DNA of 45,252 nt from Oscillatoria sp. HE19RPO (GTDB taxonomy: Bacteria > Cyanobacteriota > Cyanobacteriia > Cyanobacteriales > Laspinemataceae): contig NZ_JAMXOT010000134.1 of assembly GCF_024220515.1 (NCBI RefSeq), positions 1-45,252 on the forward strand, given 5' to 3'. The notes beneath the pieces are model-generated. The model was not told the origin of the DNA. It saw nothing but the letters and a program-made list of their open reading frames with translations, and did not search any database. Below, in pieces: positions 25,424 through 33,516 of this stretch (its first letter is position 1; the number at the start of each line of letters is the position of its first letter). A program made the position numbers and the translations under genes.

Positions 25424-27409
25424 TTATACCGAAAAATTTTCGGTATGATGGCGTGGAGGCGTTAAAAATTCACTTAAATAAAGAAGTAGAGGGTCTTCAA
25501 AATGTTGATGAGTCGTGGTGGCGATCGCCTCCAAATATTGTAACAATCGCCCAGACTGTTCCAAATTAACCCGATAAGTGCCATCAACCTGCTCAAACAG
25601 AGGAATGTCCGGCGTGAGAGGATATTCCGTCGTCGCCGCCACCTCCGGCATGGGGACTGCCGAGTTTCCCGTTGAACTCAACCCTGGAGGCAAATCCCCC
25701 TCCAGGAACCCTTGAATCCGACTCCCCAGCGATCGCCCGTGAATTCCGCGACGTTCCACCAATGCCACAATTTCCCCCAAGGACCGGGGGCCCTCATCCG
25801 TAATTGCACGTAGCAACTCCGCCAATAAAAAATAATCCCCATACTGCTGCCGGTTCAAGTCCAGAACCCGAGGATACAAAGGCAACGCCGCCAACCCAAA
25901 GGCAATCCGACTCGAACCCGACCCGCGATTTCCTCGCGGTGGATCAGCAATTAACGTTGCATTCGGGAGTTTTTGCCGCATCCAACCCCTTAACGAGAGG
26001 GATTGTGCCGTCCCCCCAGTACAGACTGCGCGCTCAATGGCGATCGCCGAGAGACCCGTTTCAATCAACAACCCATTCAGTGCTTGATTCAAAAAGTTGA
26101 GAAATGGCTCAACAACTAACGTTTGTAACTCCCGGTGAGCGATCGTCCAACGAAACTCCCCCACCGTAACCGGATATACATCTCGCTCTTGCAGCGCTAA
26201 CTTGACCTCTTCCGCTGCCGCTAACAGTTCTCTTCCGGCGGGATGTTCAAGTAATCGCTGCTGTAACTGCATTCGTCGCACCCCATCCGGCTCTCCCGGA
26301 CGGGGTAATTCCAAATCGCACCCCAGATACCAATATCCCCGATTCTCCCGACGGACTGCTTCGGTCCAAAATAGCTGACAAATGATATCTTGATCTAACC
26401 CGTGACCTGCATAAGGAAAACTGCGAGTTTTAAAGTGAGATTGACTGAGTTCCTCCAGATTTTCGGGTACTGCAACTAACGCCAACTCTGTCATCGTGGC
26501 ACCGGAATCGATCGCCAACCCATAGCGCGTCCCCACCGCCCGAGAGCGATGCCAACTGGCTCCCGGTCCTTCCTGGGGGTGAAATTGGCGAGATAAGACC
26601 GAAGGAATCGTTACCCGTTCTCCACCGACGCCCGGAAGGACCGAGAGCCATGCGGCGACTGCATTTTCTACAAATAAAACTTGAGCCGGTTCTTGAACCA
26701 ATTTCGCACTTAATATAGATTCGCGAATATTAAAACAATAACTATCCGGCCAACTGCCAGGAAAACTCACAATTGCCCCGCGCAACTGAGCGATCGCCTG
26801 GGGAAACAGGTCCGATTCTAACCCCGCAGCGCCACCAATCGCAGCAGAAGGCGTCGCCATCGTCAGGGCGGAGGACAGGGTAGCAACGGCGTGACTGCGA
26901 TCAGAGGAAGCAGAGGGAAACCTCAGCGATCGCCCAGAACCCGATGCCACTTCCACCACCGGCAACCCATCCGCCTGAGCATAAGGAGCCACCCCAGCAG
27001 CAGCGATCGTTGCCAACAGCGCACTCAAGGCATCCAGCAAGTCGCTTAATCCGAGGGACCGTCCATGGGACTGTAACACCACCTCGCGTTTTGCGCGTTT
27101 GCGATTCAGCAACTCCAAGGGGACAACCGTCGGGTGCATTCCCGAGTCCCAAAGCTTGTCCTTCCCTTTCGTTCCTGCAATCCCCGGCAACAACAGCGGT
27201 TTAAACTGATGTAACCACCATCCCTGGGACCGGAGATAAACTTGGGAAGGCAAACGAAACGTCGGATCAGCACCTTGAGAACCGAGGGGATGCCAATAGA
27301 GCGGATATAACTGACAGGTGAGGCGATCGAACAAAGCTGCCGAAAGGTGAGTCGTCCCGAGATCAATACCCAAATACCAGAACCCTGCCGATTCGTTTGG
27401 CACTGCCAT
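25424..27409 (-). CDS. Divergent actin/Hsp70-fold (ASKHA) protein
   Basis: The 661-residue protein shows the nucleotide-binding motifs of the ASKHA superfamily. Phosphate 1 is YLGIDLGTTHLSAALFD near residue 12. Phosphate 2 is LAIDSGATMTELALVAV near 300. An adenosine-type motif AVCTGGTAQSLSLRGW lies near 470 and is followed by DPPRGNRGSGSSRIAFGLAA. It lacks the conserved substrate-binding domain of DnaK, and its middle and C-terminal parts match nothing I know. It is therefore an actin-like or Hsp70-like ATPase of unknown partner. No signal peptide. It is the last of five minus-strand genes, 280 nt below the three-gene cassette. A role with the large coiled-coil protein upstream is possible but unproven. 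Confidence 0.75.
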   Translation of the reverse strand: MAVPNESAGFWYLGIDLGTTHLSAALFDRLTCQLYPLYWHPLGSQGADPTFRLPSQVYLRSQGWWLHQFKPLLLPGIAGTKGKDKLWDSGMHPTVVPLELLNRKRAKREVVLQSHGRSLGLSDLLDALSALLATIAAAGVAPYAQADGLPVVEVASGSGRSLRFPSASSDRSHAVATLSSALTMATPSAAIGGAAGLESDLFPQAIAQLRGAIVSFPGSWPDSYCFNIRESILSAKLVQEPAQVLFVENAVAAWLSVLPGVGGERVTIPSVLSRQFHPQEGPGASWHRSRAVGTRYGLAIDSGATMTELALVAVPENLEELSQSHFKTRSFPYAGHGLDQDIICQLFWTEAVRRENRGYWYLGCDLELPRPGEPDGVRRMQLQQRLLEHPAGRELLAAAEEVKLALQERDVYPVTVGEFRWTIAHRELQTLVVEPFLNFLNQALNGLLIETGLSAIAIERAVCTGGTAQSLSLRGWMRQKLPNATLIADPPRGNRGSGSSRIAFGLAALPLYPRVLDLNRQQYGDYFLLAELLRAITDEGPRSLGEIVALVERRGIHGRSLGSRIQGFLEGDLPPGLSSTGNSAVPMPEVAATTEYPLTPDIPLFEQVDGTYRVNLEQSGRLLQYLEAIATTTHQHFEDPLLLYLSEFLTPPRHHTENFSV

Positions 27410-27688
27410 TCTCCTGTTTCCCCCTTAGCTGGTTGCCGTCCCAAAATGAGTTTAACCGTTAACTATGCTAAACGCGCAGGTGTTCCCCGGAAAAACTCAG
27501 GCGGGGCATTTTTGAGCCTGCTGACGGATCTGCAATCCCGAGACTAGGTTTTGAGACTTAGCCTTTACCCCGTCTGGGTTTCGGGTTCGATTGAGATGGC
27601 TCGGTCCTCCCTAACCTCTGATTATTCTACAGCACCCCGATGATGATAAGGGGCCTATGCTGGTGCAAAACTGTTCCCGGATTGTTCT

Positions 27689-28258
27689 CTAGCTAGAACG
27701 AGGGCGATCGGGAATCGGTAACCCATACAAAAATAGATGTAAAATTTCTAAGGGACACAGGGGAGGGCTAGGAATCATCAAATCATCATGTCCGGGATGA
27801 AGATGAAATCTGATTCCTCGCTTATCATTATCATGACCAGGGGTATTGAGGTCAAAACGGAGAAATTTAACCGAAAAATCGTCAGGAAAGCGAAATTCAA
27901 AGTTAAATCCCAGAACTTGCGCCTGTTTGGGATTTTCGTCGATGAGAATGGCAAAATCAAACCAACAGCGATCGGCTCGTTCAAAATGAGGAAGGTCTCG
28001 AATGCGCTTAAAGTTTCTCTGCCCTCCCATAATCTCAGAGACTCCCTTACCATGCTGTCCGGATTTTTCTAATTTTAGTAACTTGTAAATTTCATGAGGT
28101 TTGGTTTTTAAAAGCTGTTCATCCGAGGCTTTAGTCAGTGTTTTTAATATTTGATTCTTAAAGATTTTAGCACTTTTAATATCAGTTTCTGGGGTAGCCT
28201 GCCCGAGTCTCTCTTGAATCTCCTGACCCATTTTTTCCCAACCACTGTTACCGCTCAA
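27689..28258 (-). CDS. Third gene of NTPase cassette, unknown
   Basis: A 189-residue soluble protein I cannot assign. The C-terminal half carries FLRFDLNTPGHDNDKRGIRF, then HLHPGHDDLMIPSPPLCPLE and ILHLFLYGL, a His/Asp-rich pattern similar in style to several small accessory proteins of toxin or defence loci; this is resemblance only. The start is TTG at 28258: GGGAGG lies 6 nt upstream inside the preceding gene, and the 11-nt overlap with that gene's stop (28248-28250) implies translational coupling. An ATG nine codons later is the alternative. The N-terminal half (about 1-75) is charged and helical. Confidence 0.7.
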   Translation of the reverse strand: MSGNSGWEKMGQEIQERLGQATPETDIKSAKIFKNQILKTLTKASDEQLLKTKPHEIYKLLKLEKSGQHGKGVSEIMGGQRNFKRIRDLPHFERADRCWFDFAILIDENPKQAQVLGFNFEFRFPDDFSVKFLRFDLNTPGHDNDKRGIRFHLHPGHDDLMIPSPPLCPLEILHLFLYGLPIPDRPRSS

Positions 28259-28862
28259 TGAGGTCCTCCCGATCTAGAAGAACAAGCCATTCCCCATATT
28301 CAGGTTCTGTGGGTAATTCTTTAGCTTCTGCAAGGGCAATCACTTCGGCATCTGACTGTCCAGACCATTCTCGCAGTGCAGATAATCGCCCTTCTCGTTC
28401 GGCATCGGTGAGCAAGTCTGCACCATGATTTAATGCATAAACTCTAGGACTCAACCAACTAAAAAAATTTGGAGCATTGGTCCCGATCACCCGAAGAGAT
28501 TGCGAAGATAAAATGACCACTCCTCCCCGCCCTTTGTGGTTTAACCGGCTTCTGAGACTGTCGAGATGACGCCAATCATTAGGGTTCCAAGTTTCCAAAT
28601 TCCACAGCAGTAGATAATCAGCCACGGAGTTATGAATGCGCTCAAAGACTGCACTCACTCCACTCTCCCCAGAAATGCTATCGACTTCGCACTCCACCAA
28701 AATTTCAATCCCCGCTTGTAGATCTTCCAGAACTTCATCAACATTTGAATTGGTCACTACAAGACTCGACCAAATATTACTGTCAGGCTGGGATCTAACT
28801 CTCTGCAAAAATTCATCCAGAGAAACTGAAGTAATTTCATTATCCGATACTAATTTTGCCAT
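28248..28862 (-). CDS. Second gene of NTPase cassette, NTPase-like partner without P-loop
   Basis: The 204-residue protein has no Walker A motif. Its middle reads ADYLLLWNLETWNPNDWRHL, then LRSRLNHKGRGGVVILSS and APNFFSWLSPRVYAL. From memory this resembles the distal half of STAND-type NTPase domains, where a strand after a Walker-B-like region precedes an APxFWSW motif. A possible reading is a nucleotide-free partner of the upstream NTPase. It begins 12 nt after that gene stops and overlaps the next gene. Nothing indicates export. Confidence 0.65.
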   Translation of the reverse strand: MAKLVSDNEITSVSLDEFLQRVRSQPDSNIWSSLVVTNSNVDEVLEDLQAGIEILVECEVDSISGESGVSAVFERIHNSVADYLLLWNLETWNPNDWRHLDSLRSRLNHKGRGGVVILSSQSLRVIGTNAPNFFSWLSPRVYALNHGADLLTDAEREGRLSALREWSGQSDAEVIALAEAKELPTEPEYGEWLVLLDREDLIER

Positions 28863-28873
28863 CCAAGCTAATT

Positions 28874-30085
28874 CTATACTGTACTTTTTATGATTAAAGG
28901 TGAAAGTGCCGGATGAACAGCATGGCGCAGTTCTGGATATATATATTCTAAAATCTTTCCTTCGACCAGTAATTTAATATCTTCCTCAGTTCTGGGAAGA
29001 AATTTGCCTTCTTTTGAAACTCGCTCCATCTTATCAAGCGCTTCATCTGATATTCCAAACACTTTGGCTCGCCCAAATGACTGAGCAGCAGCCTCAACAT
29101 GAGCTTCGTTCAAATTATCGATACCGGATAAATAAGCTTCCTGAATAGCAGATTGAGTTAGGTTCATCAAGTCCCGCAACATTCCCCCAGAATAAAGAAT
29201 AAGGCGTTCTACTGAAGATTGATCCAGAAACCCTTCTGATGCGCGAACGGCCAGAATTTTGGCAAAAAAATCACGAGCATCTGGGTCCTTGGTAACATCA
29301 AAACACGGTTGATAATAAACGGAGTTAACTAAACTCTCAAAACGGGTTTTATATTGGCTGTAAGCCGCCTGTATTGGGCCAACTAAAACTACTCCTATTC
29401 CCTGGTCAGATAAAACTTTAATATCTTGAATAAGTTCCAAGAAAAGTTTATCTTCATAGAGGCGATCTAACCCATCCAACAATAGCACGATTGTCCCATA
29501 CTTTTCGGATAAAATTTGTTTTATCGAATTTATGGCGGCTAGTAATTTTTGAATTTCTTCAGGTACTTTTGGTCCAACTGGAATAATTCCTTTACGTTCT
29601 ACTACCCTAACTCTCTCTCCAGAGGAATCGTAGCCCTCATCAGAATCATCCAACAGACTCTCATAAATATTCTCCTTATAACCATAAGCCAATTTGCGAA
29701 TGGTTGCTATAGATTTATGCATATTTTCCTTGTCACTGTCTGATACAAGTTCAGATATAGCCACCCCAGCCATTGCAATTAGCACTCCGGGCTTCATCTG
29801 AGAAATATCGGCTTCCAAGCTGACATCAAGATAATGAGCGTAGGTATCTTCTAATTCGTTGATGCGATCGCGAGCGATTAATAGCTCAGTTGTTTTCCCT
29901 GATCCAATGCCACCAATTAACAAATGGGTAGAAGCAGGGCGAATCGCAATTCGTCCAGCGATCGTGTCTGCCAGGGATTTTTTTGGATGGGGTACATAGT
30001 GACCCCGTTCGACCGATCGCGCTGGATCTGCTGAACCCTCAAAAGCAGCCATTTCTTTTCTAAACCGCTCAAGTCTATTAGACAT
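28874..30085 (-). CDS. P-loop NTPase, first gene of a three-gene cassette
   Basis: The 403-residue protein has Walker A in LLIGGIGSGKTTELLIARDR (about residues 55-74) and Walker B in TIVLLLDGLDRL (about 200-211). A sensor-like strand GIGVVLVGPIQA follows. It fits the broad AAA/STAND or Orc-like group used in regulatory and defence systems, but no exact family is recognised. The C-terminal part (about 290-403) is helical and may bind a partner or DNA. The start region MSNRLERFRKEMAAFEGSAD is followed by HYVPHPKKSLADTIAGRI, typical of a pre-P-loop segment. It leads a compact minus-strand operon with two unknown partners. Confidence 0.82.
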   Translation of the reverse strand: MSNRLERFRKEMAAFEGSADPARSVERGHYVPHPKKSLADTIAGRIAIRPASTHLLIGGIGSGKTTELLIARDRINELEDTYAHYLDVSLEADISQMKPGVLIAMAGVAISELVSDSDKENMHKSIATIRKLAYGYKENIYESLLDDSDEGYDSSGERVRVVERKGIIPVGPKVPEEIQKLLAAINSIKQILSEKYGTIVLLLDGLDRLYEDKLFLELIQDIKVLSDQGIGVVLVGPIQAAYSQYKTRFESLVNSVYYQPCFDVTKDPDARDFFAKILAVRASEGFLDQSSVERLILYSGGMLRDLMNLTQSAIQEAYLSGIDNLNEAHVEAAAQSFGRAKVFGISDEALDKMERVSKEGKFLPRTEEDIKLLVEGKILEYIYPELRHAVHPALSPLIIKSTV

Positions 30086-30253
30086 ATATAATACGGCGAG
30101 TGCTTGATGTTGGATTAAATATTATTCTAGCTTAACAGTGCGATGAATAGATTTAGTTTGAAGAGACCCTCTCTATCTCCCTCTTGCCAAGAGTAAGCCT
30201 CAGAGGGGAACAAGAAGCCTAACAGGACTTAAGCAGATTTTGAGAATTCACCG

Positions 30254-30291
30254 TAAATGTAGAGGCGATTCGCGAATCGCCTCTACATTTA
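30254..30291. repeat. Perfect 38-bp palindrome
   Basis: TAAATGTAGAGGCGATTCG and its complement, the same core as at 10252 and 10421. It is preceded by about 30 nt (GGACTTAAGCAGATTTTGAG...) that also precede the copy at 10252, so the unit is larger than the palindrome. Confidence 0.85.
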
Positions 30292-30363
30292 CCGGAACTG
30301 TTAGAGGCTTAATGCCACTACTTCAACAGTTTTGCTGAGATTAACGTTCCGCTTCCAAAAGGT

Positions 30364-33300
30364 CTATTTAGAGACATTTGGAGCATCGGACCAACTTTCA
30401 AAGAAATTATCCAGGGTGGGATTGGCGAGGTCATCATCGGGGGAGATGGGGACCTCGGGCTGTTCTGGCTCAGGTTCGGGAGCTGCTGGTGTCATGGCCT
30501 CATCCATATCATCCATGAAGTCAGCGAAAAAATCTTCAACTGTCTCATGGTTGACATCTTCCTCCGCTGTGACTTTGACCACTGGAGGAGGATTGGTTGC
30601 CATTAGTTCGGCAAAAATATCATCTAAGGTGGGCAAAACATTGTTCGATCGCCCCGTTACCTCGGATTTACTGTCACCGTTGGGACTAGAAGACCCAGGG
30701 GTTGGTCTAGAGACGGTTTTCTGGGAGTTTGACTGAGTTTTAGAATTTCCAGTCGGTTTCCGCCCGGTTTCACTGGGGGAGGGGGGTTCCTTCTCCGGGG
30801 TCAAGTCGGATGCGAGTCCGATCGCATTCTGGTCCAGGTCCCCTGCCTCCCAGAGTAAGTCTCCTCCATCGGTATCTAAGGGGTCTGTTGGTGCATCCGT
30901 GGAAGAGACCTCTCCCCAAACCCCTCCCCTTGGAGGGGAGGGGCTTTGAGGGTCTTTCGGTTGGGGGTCTGTTGGTGCATCCGTGGAAGAGACCTCTCCC
31001 CAAACCCCTCCCCTTGGAGGGGAGGGGCTTTGAGGGTCTTTGGGTTGGGGGTCTGTGGGTGAATCCGTGGAAGAGACCTCTCCCCAAACCCCTCCCCTCC
31101 CAGGGGAGGGGCTTTGAGGCTCTGCGGGTTGGGGGGTTAGGTCCGATTGACCCACAAAATCATCTAAGGAAGCTTCTCCACTTTCTTCCCAAGGCAGGGT
31201 GCTATCCAACTCCTCTAAGCTGCTTGACTCGGATAACGGGGGTTCAGCAGCGAGGTCCTCCAGCCATTGTTCGGCGCTTAACTCGGTCTCCGGCAAGTCC
31301 GAGGGGTCCGGACTTGCGCTTTTGGCTTCTGCTTCCTCTAATTTAGAAAGGTCCTCATCTAAGCGTTTAATGCCGGTATTACTCAGCCAAAGATTATCGA
31401 GGTCCTCCTCTAGGTCCTCGTCGGGCAGTAAATCTTCTTGAGGGGAAGCCTGGATATAGGCGTTTTCGTCCCAGTCTCCTTCTAAATCTAGGTCCGAGGC
31501 AGTCGCCTCTTCCTCAAATTCGGGCAGCCAATCCTCCATCAAGGAAGCGGCTGTCTCCTCGACCATTTCCGGGTCTGGGTCCGGTAACGCTGCCGGTTCT
31601 GGGGAGACTGCGGTTGCCTCGGAAACCGTTTTAAAATCAGCAAATAAATCGTCTGTGGGTTCCTCGGTTGAGGTGCCTGGGGGTTCGGGTTCCTTGGGGG
31701 GTTCGGTCTTCTGGGGTGGAGGAGGGGAGTTGGTTTCTGAAGCCGATCGCGGATTAGTAATTTCTTCGGGAATAGCAGGGTCCGACTCGGTGAGTAGGGA
31801 CTCTAGGCGATCGCCAAACAGAAACTCATCCATATAGTCTTCTGAATACTCGCCCCCCATTCCTGGGGCATCCGTGCGACTCTCCAGGTCCGCAAATAAG
31901 TCATCCTCGCCATAGGGGGAGGTTTCCTGAGTCTCATCCCTGTTCGATTCTTCACTGAGGGCAAATAAATCCCCATCCCCCGACTCCGGGATCAAATCCG
32001 ATGGGGGAGGGAGATTTTCTTCGAGTTCCAAACCCTCGGACAACTCCCAATTTTCGGGCAAGTCATCATCTGGCGTAACCCACCCCTCCATGTCTAATTC
32101 CGGCAGGTTCTCGAAGTCCAGATCCGACGTAGCATTTGGGGGATTTTCCGGAGCGATCGCCTCGGACAACTCCTCTTGCTGAGAACTCTCGGCCCATTGT
32201 GCAGCCAGTTCAAAGTTGTCTTGAGACATTTCCAACCGAGACTTAGGGACTATTTGAGGGGCTATCTCCGTTGCCCGATCGGGTTCCGGGGATGCCTCTG
32301 GGGTTTCATCCTTTTCTACCTCCATTGGCGGGGTTAATTCTGCTCCAGCAAAGGGGAAGGTAAGCAGTTCAGGGCTCTCTTCCAGGGAGAGTTCAGATGC
32401 GGAGGGTGGGGCAGAAACTTGGGGGGTTTGAGGCGGCTTTTGGCGGGGAGATCCAGGCTGGGTTTTACTCTGAGGTTCGGGTTGGACAGAGGGTTTAGAG
32501 TCTGATTTTGGAGGGTTCGGTGGAGTGGGAGGGGATTTGATGCCATCGCCCGCAGAGTCTAGGTTAGAGGGTTCGGGGTCTGATTTCGGGGGGGAATCCT
32601 GCTCCTTTGCGATCGCCGCTTGAGTCGAAGAAAGCAGTCGCAGGGATGATTTTAAATAGGAGGAGGTCTCTTGACCTAAGAGTTGGGCCAGGTGATTGAC
32701 CAAGGCACTAAACATCAGTTCCCCTTGCTGTCCGAGGCGATGCATCTTGTCTAAGCCTTGACCCAGGGAGTCATTGTAACTGTTAACGTTGCGTTCGAGG
32801 GCTTCAAAGACAACGCGCAGAGTAGAGTCGAGGGACATCAACAGGCGATCGGATTCCCCCTGTAACCGCTGCAACTGTTCTAATCGAGCTTCCGGGGATA
32901 ACAGTCCAGAATTCTCTATTGTGAAGGCATTGAGTTCTTCGCGGAACCTAGATTCGAGAGCGCTTGGTTCGAGGCGATCGCCAGTCCCCTCCGTTAAGAG
33001 TTGGGTTTCTATTTGGCCGATCGCCTGAGAAACCTGTTGGGAAAGGCGCTCTTGCAGGGGGCCGAGTAAGGCTTGGAGAAACTCGGCGATCGCTTGCTGT
33101 TGATGAGCCTGTTGTCCCGCGATCGCCTGGTAATGCTGTTGTCTTTGCTCCAACTGCCGGACTTCTTCCATCAGGGAATACCGCTCTTGTCGTAACGTGG
33201 CGATTTCTTCCTGTAACGGCTGCATCAGGTTAGTCCGTAACCCGCTTAAATCTTGCATCAGGGCTTGCAAAACCGCTTGAGCTTCAGCCGCTTCACTGAC

Positions 33301-33516
33301 AGCGCCAGGGGCGATCGCATAAGGCGGCATAGCACTCACCGCCCCCCCCGGGTTACTCTGGGAGGTTAGCTGGGAATCCAGATAGAGACGAACTCGCTCC
33401 AAAACCCGACGAGTCTCTCCTGAACTCCACCACGCGAGGCGAGAGTTCATTTTTCGCAGAATTCCATCAATGTCTGCAATCAGTGCTTGTAGTTGATCCC
33501 GATTAGAACTCACCAT
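30364..33516 (-). CDS. Large coiled-coil and acidic low-complexity protein
   Basis: A 1050-residue protein. Residues 1-60 are a conserved-looking head (MVSSNRDQLQALIADIDGIL, RRVLERVRLYLDSQL). Residues about 85-300 are helical coiled coil. From about 310 the chain is Glu/Asp/Pro/Ser-rich and likely disordered, with scattered short motifs such as DDLFADL. Near residues 800-878 lies a three-copy 28-residue repeat encoded by an 84-nt tandem array. The head resembles, from memory, the cyanobacterial motility coiled-coil protein HmpF, which is shorter; this is a hypothesis. No signal peptide or membrane helix. It lies upstream of the NTPase cassette, with 278 nt between. Confidence 0.75.
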   Translation of the reverse strand: MVSSNRDQLQALIADIDGILRKMNSRLAWWSSGETRRVLERVRLYLDSQLTSQSNPGGAVSAMPPYAIAPGAVSEAAEAQAVLQALMQDLSGLRTNLMQPLQEEIATLRQERYSLMEEVRQLEQRQQHYQAIAGQQAHQQQAIAEFLQALLGPLQERLSQQVSQAIGQIETQLLTEGTGDRLEPSALESRFREELNAFTIENSGLLSPEARLEQLQRLQGESDRLLMSLDSTLRVVFEALERNVNSYNDSLGQGLDKMHRLGQQGELMFSALVNHLAQLLGQETSSYLKSSLRLLSSTQAAIAKEQDSPPKSDPEPSNLDSAGDGIKSPPTPPNPPKSDSKPSVQPEPQSKTQPGSPRQKPPQTPQVSAPPSASELSLEESPELLTFPFAGAELTPPMEVEKDETPEASPEPDRATEIAPQIVPKSRLEMSQDNFELAAQWAESSQQEELSEAIAPENPPNATSDLDFENLPELDMEGWVTPDDDLPENWELSEGLELEENLPPPSDLIPESGDGDLFALSEESNRDETQETSPYGEDDLFADLESRTDAPGMGGEYSEDYMDEFLFGDRLESLLTESDPAIPEEITNPRSASETNSPPPPQKTEPPKEPEPPGTSTEEPTDDLFADFKTVSEATAVSPEPAALPDPDPEMVEETAASLMEDWLPEFEEEATASDLDLEGDWDENAYIQASPQEDLLPDEDLEEDLDNLWLSNTGIKRLDEDLSKLEEAEAKSASPDPSDLPETELSAEQWLEDLAAEPPLSESSSLEELDSTLPWEESGEASLDDFVGQSDLTPQPAEPQSPSPGRGGVWGEVSSTDSPTDPQPKDPQSPSPPRGGVWGEVSSTDAPTDPQPKDPQSPSPPRGGVWGEVSSTDAPTDPLDTDGGDLLWEAGDLDQNAIGLASDLTPEKEPPSPSETGRKPTGNSKTQSNSQKTVSRPTPGSSSPNGDSKSEVTGRSNNVLPTLDDIFAELMATNPPPVVKVTAEEDVNHETVEDFFADFMDDMDEAMTPAAPEPEPEQPEVPISPDDDLANPTLDNFFESWSDAPNVSK
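30883..31134. repeat. Three-copy 84-nt tandem repeat inside a coding region
   Basis: Units start at 30883, 30967 and 31051 and contain CCCCTCCCCTTGGAGGGGAG, the palindromic core seen in noncoding repeats. Translation on the minus strand gives PSPPRGGVWGEVSST repeatedly. The period is a multiple of three, so the frame is kept. Confidence 0.9.

Noticed and set aside
25427-25447. Terminator at the end of the actin-fold gene
   Set aside because: The perfect dyad overlaps the last codons, but no T-tract follows on the minus strand.
27575-27600. tRNA T-arm (GGTTCGATT)
   Set aside because: No acceptor stem, anticodon arm or D-arm could be built around it.
30770-31346. Frames opposite the 84-nt repeats of the large protein
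   Set aside because: They shadow the real gene and consist of repeat translation.
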